Shown here piece by piece: positions 1 through 6,252 of a stretch of DNA of 6,252 nucleotides (position 1 is its first letter; every line of letters starts with the position of its first letter). The stretch spans positions 1 to 6,252 of the forward strand of contig CAQBGY010000202.1 of NCBI GenBank assembly GCA_948759685.1, read 5' to 3'. Source of the stretch: an uncultured Eubacterium sp. GTDB taxonomy: Bacteria; Bacillota_A; Clostridia; Lachnospirales; Lachnospiraceae. Below the pieces are notes generated by a model. That model did not search any database, was not told the origin of the DNA, and worked only from the letters and a program-made list of their open reading frames with translations. A program made the translations under genes and the position numbers.

Positions 1-505
1 TTCCCTGGGGATCAAGACCATTAACGGGTTCATCCAATATCAGAAAATCCGGATCTCCCACCAGCGCTATAGCAATTCCCAACCTTTGGCGCATGCCCAA
101 AGAAAAATTTTTCACCTTTTTCTTACCGGTTTCTCCAAGCCCCACCAGTTTCAGGATATCCCGCAATCCTTCAAAGGAAGGCAACCCAAGAACCAAATAC
201 TGTTGTTTCAAGTTATCCTCAGCTGTCATATCCGGATAAATTGACGGAGTCTCCACCACTGCCCCTATGCGGCGCCTTGCTTTCACAATGTCCCGTTCAT
301 CGTTACGGATTCCATACAAGGTAAAACTGCCAGAAGTAGGCTCCTGTAATCCACAGACCAGGCGGAGCAGAGTCGTCTTACCGGCACCGTTTTTCCCAAC
401 AAATCCATAAATAGCCCCTTTGGGAATATGCATTGTAAGCCCGTTTAATGCCTGAAAATTCCTGTATCTCTTGTCCAGACAGTTTGTTGTCAGCACATAA
501 TCCAT
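1..505 (-). CDS. BcrA/LanF-type ABC transporter ATP-binding protein, partial (C-terminus off the left edge)
   Basis: ATP-hydrolysing subunit of an ABC exporter, expected on the inner face of the membrane with ABC-2-type permeases that are not in the window. The 168 visible residues start at an ATG (503-505) preceded by AGGAG at 516-520, a 10-nt spacer. Visible motifs: Walker A GKNGAGKTT at residues 37-45, signature FSLGMRQR at 134-141, Walker B FLILDEP at 154-160, and D-loop GLD at 163-165. The Q-loop position carries glutamate (VVETPS, E85) instead of glutamine; this 'E-loop' is known from lantibiotic-immunity LanF and related BcrA-like ATPases. The H-loop and C-terminal part are cut off. 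The gene follows the FtsX-type permease after 48 nt with no terminator seen, so it probably belongs to the same operon. A role in immunity or resistance to a peptide antibiotic is inferred from family; the substrate is unknown. Part of the frame is about 52% GC, well above the adjacent permease. Confidence 0.9.
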   Translation of the reverse strand, partial: MDYVLTTNCLDKRYRNFQALNGLTMHIPKGAIYGFVGKNGAGKTTLLRLVCGLQEPTSGSFTLYGIRNDERDIVKARRRIGAVVETPSIYPDMTAEDNLKQQYLVLGLPSFEGLRDILKLVGLGETGKKKVKNFSLGMRQRLGIAIALVGDPDFLILDEPVNGLDPQG

Positions 506-553
506 AATATTTTATCTCCTAAAATTAAATGTAGTGCTCAAATATTGCCAGTG

Positions 554-3064
554 TTATTCCTGCCTGATTCGTGCTATTACCGAATCCTTGGAAATGATCT
601 GCTTACCATAAACAGGAACTATAATTGAAACAATAAAATATACTATCCAAATCGCTATCATTGGTGTCATCGTGATATATCCGGCATAGTATTCGACCAT
701 CCCTGCAAACACATTAGAAACCAATGGTATCAAAACAACACCCAGGGCAAGTGAACCTGATAACGCTGACAGAGAGAAAATAATACCTTCTGTGCAAAGC
801 ATTTTCCGTAACTGCTTTCCCTGCATCCCAATACTCTGCATCGTGGCTATTTCTTTTTTTCTGCTTATAATAGATGTCAAAATAACATTGACAAAATTAA
901 CAATCCCTATTACCCCAATAACTACGCTCATAAAAGTGCCAACAATCCAGAATTCTGATTTCAAGCTGTCAAAGGAAGTGTAATATGTCTTCGCAGATAT
1001 ATAAGACATGCTTAGCCATTCATTGCTGCATTGGCTATCAATATATTCTTCCATCTGATCAATATCTGCTGCATCAAAAGAATAATTCATCAATGTCGCA
1101 TTACTGATTTTTCGGAGTTCATCACTGCTTAAGTAATAACAAAATCCATTAGTAGTAAATTGGCAATATTCTGTTCTTCCCCGATTCATTTTCGCCAGAA
1201 GTGTATATTGATATTTCTGCCCATCCAATACGATTGTAACTGTATCTCCAACAGCAAATTCTGAAGACCCAGCAGCACTCATAATAATATATTCTCCAGA
1301 ACCCATCTTACGGAGTAATTCTTCTATGTCTGTTGTCCCCTCTGTTATCTCAAAATTAGACAGCACATAATCATCTGCTCCATATAACTGACAGCTAAGC
1401 ATACCATTATTGGATTTGTACCTGGCACCTGTGCTGATTCTGATATATTGGTTGCCATCCTTATCAGTCTCACTGTGCTGCTCCCAGTCGGGATACTCAA
1501 ACAATGACTCTCCCATCGGTGTGCAGGCATACATAGCCCCTCCCTGTAAGAAGCCTTCCTGCCTGTTAATTTCATTTATAACAGCTTCGTTCAAAGCATC
1601 ATCATTTGTCCGAAAATGTTTATTTACGTTAAAATAATTACTATTTCCTATTACAAAATCTGATTTCATCTTGCTCTGCAAATATTTCTCCCTGTCTATC
1701 CCATTTGCCAGAATAAACGTACAGTTAAAAAGGATCAGGCTAATGCTTAATGAAACGATAACTAAAATCATTCTTTTTTTGTTTCTTCCAACATTAGCTG
1801 CAGCAAGCTTTTCTAAACTTCCTTTTTTTACTTTTCTTTTCTTTTTGTGGATTGTTACTTCCCCATCCGTACACCGCAATGCGGCTACTGGTGAGATTGA
1901 GACAGCTGTTCTGACCGATTTTTTTGCACTATAATATACAGTCATAGCAACAAAGATTACCGTAAACAATATCGCATAAACTTTAATTCCATATTGATAA
2001 TACCCCTCATTTATTGTTGTTGTCCTTGCGATATACGGAAACAAAATATTGCCCAATACGCCTCCAATCACAATACCAAGCGGAATTCCTAATATCATCA
2101 GCATGGAGGCCTGATGCCTTACAATCCTGATAATTGTTTTTTTGTCAGTCCCTATCATTCTGAGCAGTGCCCAAAAATGGATATCCTGTGTAATAGATAT
2201 TTCGAATATGTTATAGATGACTAAATATCCCGTGAACATCAATAGAAAAACAATTAAAGCTATGCCTATCATAGTTGATATATCTACGGAGACCTGCGTC
2301 TCATATGCCGGATTTATACTTGCATCCAAAAAATTCCCTGTCTGATTCTCCATGGTATAACCACATTCATTCAACTTGTCAGTGAAATATCGTAATGGAA
2401 ATATTTTATTATCAATCTTAATATCCATCATCCGAACTCCAGAATATTCACCGTCAACCAAGTACGTATTCTCCAATTCAGTAGCATATTTATCGACAAA
2501 CGCCTTGGAAACAATAATACTTTGCCTACTGTATGCATCGGACTGTATAATTCCTGCAATTTTAAAATCTATTATATATAACTGGTTTCTCATAATAAAT
2601 TCCAAAGATACCGTGTTTCCAATTTCCGCCTTCACACCCATTTCTTCTAAAGTTTTACTGTCACATATAATTTCATTTTCTTTCATTGGCACTGTGCCCA
2701 CAGAAGGAGTACAGAAATGTGTTAACATGTAATTTTCATCCATATAAGACATTTCAATTGGCGGCCCTGATAAAGATTCATTATTTATTTGAGATGATAT
2801 AAATAAACGATATCCAACATTTCCATTTCCAAAAGCCCGCTGTAGTATTTCATAATCATCATCCGAAATATACTTTATCGTCGCAAATGATGTCGAACCA
2901 TTCAGCCGCATTTCCTCTTTTTGCTGTGAGTCTGAAATGCTACTGAATATCGTCATTAACACCGTAAACATAACAGTGGTCAGTGCAATCGCTATTACCA
3001 ATATCACATTTCTGGTTTTACCTTCCGTCATTTTTTTATTTGATAGTTTTCTTTCTATTTTCAC
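554..3064 (-). CDS. FtsX-like (MacB/BceB-related) ABC transporter permease, 836 aa
   Basis: Membrane subunit of an ABC transporter, working with the ATPase encoded just upstream. Hydrophobic segments lie near residues 19-41, 264-289, 319-342, 360-379, 431-453, 706-731, 758-782 and 800-819. This gives two four-helix FtsX units, each with a large extracytoplasmic domain after its first helix (about 42-260 and 455-703). Each unit has the usual cytoplasmic coupling segment: around 291-318 (ALLRMIGTDKKT) and 734-757 (RKKEIATMQSIGM). The start is GTG (3062-3064), supported by a seven-G Shine-Dalgarno at 3073-3079 with an 8-nt spacer; an ATG at residue 12 (3031) is a weaker alternative. It begins 15 nt after the ATPase stop. 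Family members act in peptide export, mechanotransmission or antimicrobial-peptide sensing and resistance; which applies cannot be read here. BceB proteins usually have 10 helices with one large loop, so this duplicated 8-helix layout is closer to the general FtsX/MacB_PCD exporter class. It is the most AT-rich gene in the window. Confidence 0.93.
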   Translation of the reverse strand: MKIERKLSNKKMTEGKTRNVILVIAIALTTVMFTVLMTIFSSISDSQQKEEMRLNGSTSFATIKYISDDDYEILQRAFGNGNVGYRLFISSQINNESLSGPPIEMSYMDENYMLTHFCTPSVGTVPMKENEIICDSKTLEEMGVKAEIGNTVSLEFIMRNQLYIIDFKIAGIIQSDAYSRQSIIVSKAFVDKYATELENTYLVDGEYSGVRMMDIKIDNKIFPLRYFTDKLNECGYTMENQTGNFLDASINPAYETQVSVDISTMIGIALIVFLLMFTGYLVIYNIFEISITQDIHFWALLRMIGTDKKTIIRIVRHQASMLMILGIPLGIVIGGVLGNILFPYIARTTTINEGYYQYGIKVYAILFTVIFVAMTVYYSAKKSVRTAVSISPVAALRCTDGEVTIHKKKRKVKKGSLEKLAAANVGRNKKRMILVIVSLSISLILFNCTFILANGIDREKYLQSKMKSDFVIGNSNYFNVNKHFRTNDDALNEAVINEINRQEGFLQGGAMYACTPMGESLFEYPDWEQHSETDKDGNQYIRISTGARYKSNNGMLSCQLYGADDYVLSNFEITEGTTDIEELLRKMGSGEYIIMSAAGSSEFAVGDTVTIVLDGQKYQYTLLAKMNRGRTEYCQFTTNGFCYYLSSDELRKISNATLMNYSFDAADIDQMEEYIDSQCSNEWLSMSYISAKTYYTSFDSLKSEFWIVGTFMSVVIGVIGIVNFVNVILTSIISRKKEIATMQSIGMQGKQLRKMLCTEGIIFSLSALSGSLALGVVLIPLVSNVFAGMVEYYAGYITMTPMIAIWIVYFIVSIIVPVYGKQIISKDSVIARIRQE

Positions 3065-3079
3065 CGTAGATTCCCCCCC

Positions 3080-3745
3080 TTAAGCTATTATTTTTCCATC
3101 TCTTATTGTAATTCTACGGTCTGCCAATGCAGCGATTTCATTATTATGGGTAATCAGGATAATAGTCTGGTTAAATTTTTCACTGGTCATTTTAAGAAGT
3201 GCCATCACATCCTCACTTGTCTTACTATCCAAATTCCCCGTCGGTTCATCAGCAAGGACAATCTGAGGTTTTGCTATCAATGCCCTTGCTATAGCAACTC
3301 GCTGCTGTTGTCCCCCTGACAAATTATTGGGCATTTCATATAATTTGTCACGAATCCCCAGAAAGTCTATGATTTCCGATAGATACTCTTTATCCACTTT
3401 TGTACCATCCAGCTCTACTGGCAGAGTGATATTTTCCAGTACATTGATAACAGGAATAAGATTATAACTTTGAAAGATGAAACCAATATTTTTTCTTCTG
3501 TAAGCAACCATATCCTCGCTATCCATTTCATATATTTTGGCGCCATCCAAAATAATTTCTCCATCGGTAGGCTGCTCCAATCCCCCTAACATATACAGCA
3601 GCGTAGATTTTCCACTACCACTCATTCCAACAATAGCAACAAATTCTCCACGCTTGATACCAAAATCCACGCCATCAACCGCTTTGACCAAATTATTTTC
3701 TTTACCATAATATTTACATAGACCCTGTGCTTCTACAATATTCAT
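3080..3745 (-). CDS. ABC transporter ATP-binding protein, MacB/LolD/BceA type, 221 aa
   Basis: ATPase partner of the downstream FtsX-type permease. All nucleotide-binding elements are intact (numbering from the ATG at 3745): aromatic A-loop Y12/Y13, Walker A GMSGSGKST at 40-48, Q-loop Q92 in FIFQSYNL, signature LSGGQ at 142-146, Walker B IVLADEP at 162-168, D-loop NLD at 171-173 and H-loop H200. The FQSYNLIP and LADEPTGNLD patterns and the length are typical of the MacB/LolD/BceA group. The frame also has an ATG at 3761-3763, but no ribosome site precedes it. GGAGGG (3756-3761) overlaps that codon and sits 10 nt before the ATG at 3743-3745, so I chose the inner start, which gives MNIVEAQGL. 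The TAA stop lies directly beside the poly-G ribosome site of the permease gene, which suggests tight co-translation. Transcription probably comes from the promoter at 3807-3834 and is likely controlled by the neighbouring response regulator. Confidence 0.95.
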   Translation of the reverse strand: MNIVEAQGLCKYYGKENNLVKAVDGVDFGIKRGEFVAIVGMSGSGKSTLLYMLGGLEQPTDGEIILDGAKIYEMDSEDMVAYRRKNIGFIFQSYNLIPVINVLENITLPVELDGTKVDKEYLSEIIDFLGIRDKLYEMPNNLSGGQQQRVAIARALIAKPQIVLADEPTGNLDSKTSEDVMALLKMTSEKFNQTIILITHNNEIAALADRRITIRDGKIIA

Positions 3746-3806
3746 TTTACGCTTTCCCTCCATATCACTTTATATCTATTTTTTCTCCTACTTTCATCTA
3801 AAGAAT

Positions 3807-3834
3807 ATCATACGGAAGTCAAGAAAGCGGTCAG
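3807..3834 (-). promoter_or_regulatory. Candidate promoter of the ABC transporter operon
   Basis: On the minus strand TATGAT (3807-3812, five of six matches to the -10 consensus) follows CTGACC (3829-3834, four of six to the -35) with a 16-nt spacer. The -35-like element is part of the heptamer array at 3818-3858, as expected for a promoter activated by a bound OmpR-type regulator. An alternative -35, TTGACT at 3817-3822 (five of six), has no good -10 at 16-18 nt, so it is less convincing. The leader to the ATPase start at 3745 would be about 55 nt. Inferred from sequence match only. Confidence 0.5.
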
Positions 3835-3858
3835 AAAAGCGTCAAGATCTGGTCAAGA
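3818..3858 (-). repeat. Four direct heptamer repeats, probable response-regulator binding box
   Basis: Read on the minus strand, the units are TCTTGAC (3852-3858), TCTTGAC (3841-3847), TTCTGAC (3830-3836) and TCTTGAC (3818-3824). Their starts are 11, 11 and 12 bp apart, about one helical turn, so all copies face the same side of the DNA. A 7-bp unit with a 4-bp spacer is the architecture of Pho-box-type sites for OmpR/PhoB regulators; the first two units also fit the TCT-N8-TCT pattern described for NisR. The first unit overlaps the stop codon of the response-regulator gene and the last abuts the candidate -10 of the transporter operon. This position makes the adjacent regulator the obvious candidate binder. 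The repeats are seen directly; the binding protein is inferred. Confidence 0.7.
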
Positions 3859-4524
3859 TTTCTTCTCTGCCAGTTTGAATCCGATACCCCATACAGTCTC
3901 AATATAATCCCCGCCTGTCGCCTCCTGCAATTTTCTCCGTAGATTACTGATGTGCTGTTTTAATGACCGTTCCGTACAATCTGGAGTGTCAATGCTGATG
4001 CGATCCAACAGAACACTTTTTGATATGGCACGTTTCGGATTCATCATCAATAATTTCAGGATAGCAAATTCTGTCCGTGTCAGTTTGACCAGTCGGTTCC
4101 CTGCTGTAACCTCCTGCAATGAAACATCCAGTGTTAAGTCATCTGCTACGAGTACGGTGGAATCATCTGCAATTTCCGTTTTGCGAAGTCCTACTATAAT
4201 GCGGGCAAGAAGTTCATCCGGATCAAACGGTTTGGTCATATAGTCAACCGCACCTCCAAGCAAAAGGTTTACCTTATCCTGAACATCCACCTTTGCACTA
4301 AGGACGATGACAGGTATGTTTTTAACATGAGACAACACTTCCTCTCCCGAAAGTCCGGGAAGCATAAGATCCAGAAGAATCAGATCGGGCTTCTTTTGGG
4401 AAAGAAGATAGAGTGCTTCTGTACCGGAATAGGCACGCATAACACCATATCCTTCGTTCTCTAAGATTTTTGTCAATACATTCCCAATATGAACATCATC
4501 GTCGATGATTGCGATTGTCTTCAT
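3853..4524 (-). CDS. OmpR/PhoB-family two-component response regulator, 223 aa
   Basis: Cytoplasmic transcription factor switched on by phosphorylation from a sensor kinase. Receiver domain at about residues 1-115 (numbering from the ATG at 4524): acidic pair D8/D9, phospho-acceptor D52 in LLDLMLPG, switch serine S75, Y94, and conserved K97 in TKPF. The winged-helix DNA-binding domain spans about 125-221, with LTRTEFAILKLL, a recognition-helix region around SLKQHISNLRRKL, and the closing wing YIETVWGIGFKL. Start choice: the longest frame begins at a TTG (4528-4530) followed by two ATGs. GGAGG at 4531-4535 touches the TTG and is 3 nt from the first ATG but 6 nt from the second (4522-4524), which I took. 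No histidine kinase is in the window, so its partner is probably past the left edge or elsewhere. Direct repeats overlapping its stop codon suggest it controls the transporter genes that follow. Confidence 0.95.
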   Translation of the reverse strand: MKTIAIIDDDVHIGNVLTKILENEGYGVMRAYSGTEALYLLSQKKPDLILLDLMLPGLSGEEVLSHVKNIPVIVLSAKVDVQDKVNLLLGGAVDYMTKPFDPDELLARIIVGLRKTEIADDSTVLVADDLTLDVSLQEVTAGNRLVKLTRTEFAILKLLMMNPKRAISKSVLLDRISIDTPDCTERSLKQHISNLRRKLQEATGGDYIETVWGIGFKLAEKKS

Positions 4525-4550
4525 CATCAACCTCCATTTCTTTTTATTTT

Positions 4551-4556
4551 ATTATA
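4551..4556 (-). promoter_or_regulatory. Candidate -10 element of the response-regulator gene
   Basis: The minus strand reads TATAAT, a perfect -10 hexamer, 26 nt before the GTTGATGATG start region and 15 nt before the GGAGG. No good -35 is seen at 16-18 nt; the sequence there is AATGTT-like. A short dyad, CAGA-N6-TCTG, at 4560-4573 sits between -10 and -35 and might be an operator. None of the TCTTGAC heptamers found downstream occurs here, so autoregulation through that box is not evident. Confidence 0.4.
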
Positions 4557-4718
4557 ACCAGACTGTGATCTGAAACATTGGTCCCTGCGTCCTTTGCTGC
4601 TTTATGTTTGAGGGATTGGTACTATGGTGTTGCTACAATACCCCATTTATTATGCACGGTTTGTTGGCATATAGGAAATCGCAATTCCCGACGTACAGAT
4701 TTTTTCCCTGAAAGACAG

Positions 4719-4765
4719 ATAAAAGACTGGGGAAGACACATATACATCTCATCCACTCCCCAGCC
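4719..4765 (-). terminator. Rho-independent-like terminator of the propeller gene
   Basis: On the minus strand GGCTGGGGA (4757-4765) pairs with TCCCCAGTC (4725-4733), a 9-bp stem with one G-U pair and a 23-nt loop, followed by TTTTAT (4719-4724). The U-tract is present only in the minus direction. It lies 70 nt after the stop codon of the propeller gene. The loop is longer than usual, which lowers confidence in its efficiency. Confidence 0.6.
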
Positions 4766-4834
4766 TTATATCATTTCCTATCAGGCAGCATCTTCTACCC
4801 TATATCCGTTTTCCAAAAAGGGAGCCTCTCGCTG

Positions 4835-6252
4835 TCAGAACGTATACAAAATGAGATACCTGGTTTCGCCATCGGAAGAGCGGGCGTTAATGCTCACTGT
4901 GTTGTCATTGCTCCAGCCGATGCCCTCCTCGTAGAGGTTCCCGTAACCTTCCCTGTCAAAGGCAATGAAAGTGCCCTTTTCCAGATCCACCACACCCAGC
5001 TGGGAGATACCCAGGCCCTCCGCTTTGGAGTCAGAGGAATAATACAGCAGCTTATTGCCGGAGGGGCTGGGCATGAATTCGTCCCCTGTCTGCCAGGTAA
5101 ATCCCTCTACGACAGTCTGCATCCCTGTTTTCAGATCGACCAACCGAACCTGTCCATCCTCGCCTATCAGAACACAGCGGCTACCGAACAGCTGGGCACC
5201 ATAGGGCTCATCCCACCATCGATAGTAGTGTGCCTTATCCAGGGTTTTCGTCTTCTGCCCGGTGGGGATGTCGTAAGCATAACAAGTGATGGTCTGCCAT
5301 GTTTCGTCCTCTTCCGATGTGGTGTGGGTGGTGAGGATCAGCGTATCATTGTCTGCGAAACCGGCACTGACTTCCTCGCCCATCCCAGTCAGCTCATCCA
5401 AACGGATGAGAGTCCTGGCATCCAGATCGCAAAGCCATTCCTGCAGCCCACCCGTGCCGGCACTACATAAAATCAATGCCCTACGCATATTCTCCGACCA
5501 CGAATAATCATAAGCGTATTCCAGCTGCTTGGCGCCTGTGCTGGCCAAAAAGTCCTCTGTCTCGCCGGTATCCAGATAGAAAAGCATAGGGTACTCGGTG
5601 TAATCTGTCTGCTGGCCCTGTGCCAGCTTGAGCAACAATACATCAGTGCGCTCTGGAATGGCCTCTACAGACCACTCATCCTCAAGGCGTGTATCAACAC
5701 CGTAGGGACTGCCTTGAAAGAGATGTAGCTCCCCATTCCGGATGAACCAGTACAGGTTGCCCTGATAATTGATGTCCTGGAATGTTATGTCAATTTGGCT
5801 GGTCCGCATGTCCACCTGGACGGGAACCAGATTGTTGTCCTTGATCTCCCAGAACCCAGCCTCCAAAAGAGTCCTGCCGTCATCGCTCCAGGTCAGGTTA
5901 TTGAGCAGGCCACCGGAAAGACCGTAACGTTGGTCCATTTTGATGTACTGGGCCTTGACCAGACTGCCGATTTCAGTCTGGCTGATGTCAGGCTGATTGT
6001 CATAAGGCTGATCAACATCGGGCTGATTGATGTCGGATGGATTGATATCGGGCTGGCCGGGCACCTGTTCCCGCTCTTCTATGCGGAAGAAAGACAGCAC
6101 CGCCCTTCGCAGTTCCGGGCTGGCAGCCAGGGCAACAGTGGTCACATAGGTCAGCATTAAAACTGCTGTCAGTATGCTGGCGAGAACACGGTGAACTGGG
6201 GCATACCGCCTATGAGTTGTTTTTTTGTGCATAATACGCTCTTTCAATTCAT
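4835..6252 (-). CDS. Membrane-anchored protein with extracytoplasmic beta-propeller-like domain, probably 5'-partial
   Basis: I do not recognise a named gene. Numbering from a TTG at 6247: a basic N-terminal stretch, one hydrophobic segment at about 22-42 (signal anchor or uncleaved signal), a short amphipathic ELRRAVLSFFRIEE segment, a repetitive PD-rich linker at 65-94, then a long beta-rich region. The last part repeats a turn-strand pattern typical of TolB/WD40-like propellers: LTWSDDGRTLL (118-128), YSWSEN (248-253), PSPSGNKLLYYSS (393-405) and IGWSNDN (443-449). Matching strand ends such as YDIPTGQ, LVDLKTGM and VVDLEKGT suggest about five or six blades. The frame stays open to the window edge (E-L before the K-E-R-I-M), so the true start is probably upstream; an ATG at 6230-6232 is a weaker choice. 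LKERIM followed by a basic patch and one helix resembles clostridial anti-sigma-like proteins encoded beside ECF sigma factors, but this is inference. Confidence 0.8.
   Translation of the reverse strand, partial: ELKERIMHKKTTHRRYAPVHRVLASILTAVLMLTYVTTVALAASPELRRAVLSFFRIEEREQVPGQPDINPSDINQPDVDQPYDNQPDISQTEIGSLVKAQYIKMDQRYGLSGGLLNNLTWSDDGRTLLEAGFWEIKDNNLVPVQVDMRTSQIDITFQDINYQGNLYWFIRNGELHLFQGSPYGVDTRLEDEWSVEAIPERTDVLLLKLAQGQQTDYTEYPMLFYLDTGETEDFLASTGAKQLEYAYDYSWSENMRRALILCSAGTGGLQEWLCDLDARTLIRLDELTGMGEEVSAGFADNDTLILTTHTTSEEDETWQTITCYAYDIPTGQKTKTLDKAHYYRWWDEPYGAQLFGSRCVLIGEDGQVRLVDLKTGMQTVVEGFTWQTGDEFMPSPSGNKLLYYSSDSKAEGLGISQLGVVDLEKGTFIAFDREGYGNLYEEGIGWSNDNTVSINARSSDGETRYLILYTF
5966..6055 (-). 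repeat. Six tandem 15-bp units encoding a QPDIN-like pentapeptide linker
   Basis: The coding frame reads QPDIN, PSDIN, QPDVD, QPYDN, QPDIS, QTEIG at residues 65-94. On the plus strand the matching 15-bp units start at 5966, 5981, 5996, 6011, 6026 and 6041, most ending in GGCTG or a variant. The copies are degenerate, so the array is old or under selection rather than freshly expanded. In the protein it is an acidic, proline-spaced stalk between the membrane segment and the propeller. Confidence 0.85.

Larger units (their letters stand above)
4536..4834. other. Intergenic stretch of about 300 bp between the propeller gene and the regulator
   Basis: It holds the hairpin at 4719-4765 near its right side and the TATAAT box at 4551-4556 near its left side. 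I see no convincing gene, RNA gene, insertion-sequence end or attachment site in the remaining roughly 160 bases (4557-4718). It marks the change from GC-rich sequence on the right to lower-GC sequence on the left. Confidence 0.6.

Noticed and set aside
2376..2732. Plus-strand frame of 118 codons inside the permease gene
   Set aside because: It is antisense to a clear coding region; its hydrophobic look comes from the AT-rich complement of the permease sequence.
3765..3797. Ten-codon leader ORF (MKVGEKIDIK) between the promoter and the transporter ATPase
   Set aside because: No ribosome site precedes its ATG and the composition is unremarkable, so it is probably a chance frame in the leader.
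4633..4752. A 39-codon minus-strand frame starting MRCICVFPSLL in the intergenic stretch
   Set aside because: It overlaps the terminator stem, has a poorly spaced GGGGAG before its ATG, and resembles no family I know.
4578..4934. A 118-codon plus-strand frame across the intergenic region into the propeller gene
   Set aside because: It has no good ribosome site, runs through the terminator hairpin and ends antisense to a well-supported gene; the protein shows no domain pattern.
5966..6055. Possible CRISPR array
   Set aside because: The units are 15 bp, contiguous, degenerate and in frame with a protein; there are no spacers.
5795..6160. Plus-strand frame of 121 codons opposite the propeller gene, including the 15-bp repeats
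   Set aside because: The repeat units make sense as a linker on the minus strand, and the plus frame lacks a start signal and any recognisable motif.

Overview
The window looks like a piece of a low-to-mid GC Firmicutes chromosome, most likely a gut-type Clostridia (Lachnospiraceae or Oscillospiraceae relative). That is an inference from purine-rich Shine-Dalgarno sites, the style of the ABC and two-component genes, and the mixed base composition; no rRNA or other marker gene is present. Every supported gene is on the minus strand, so transcription runs from the right edge to the left edge.

Layout in transcription order. (1) 6252-4835: a membrane-anchored extracytoplasmic protein with a beta-propeller-like C-terminal region. 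Its reading frame is open at the right edge, and a hairpin terminator near 4719-4765 follows it. (2) 4834-4536: an intergenic stretch holding that terminator and the promoter of the next gene. (3) 4524-3853: an OmpR-family response regulator. (4) 3858-3807: four direct copies of a TCTTGAC-like heptamer at 11-12 bp spacing, running into a promoter. (5) 3745-3080 and 3064-554: the ATPase and the 8-TM FtsX-type permease of a MacB/BceAB-like ABC transporter. (6) 505-1: the N-terminal 168 residues of a second, different ABC ATPase of the BcrA/LanF type, running off the left edge.

How the genes probably work together. The regulator, the FtsX-type transporter and the BcrA/LanF-type transporter resemble modules that sense and resist cell-envelope-active peptides (bacitracin, lantibiotics, host defence peptides). 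The heptamer array between regulator and transporter genes is well placed to be the regulator's own binding site, so phosphorylated regulator would switch on the transporter operon. No histidine kinase lies in the window; the kinase and the partner permease(s) of the second ATPase would be expected beyond the left edge. The right-hand propeller gene is separated by a terminator, is clearly GC-richer, and is probably an independent unit.

Three starts are better placed inside the longest open frames: 3745 for the transporter ATPase, 4524 for the regulator, and an unresolved or off-window start for the propeller gene.
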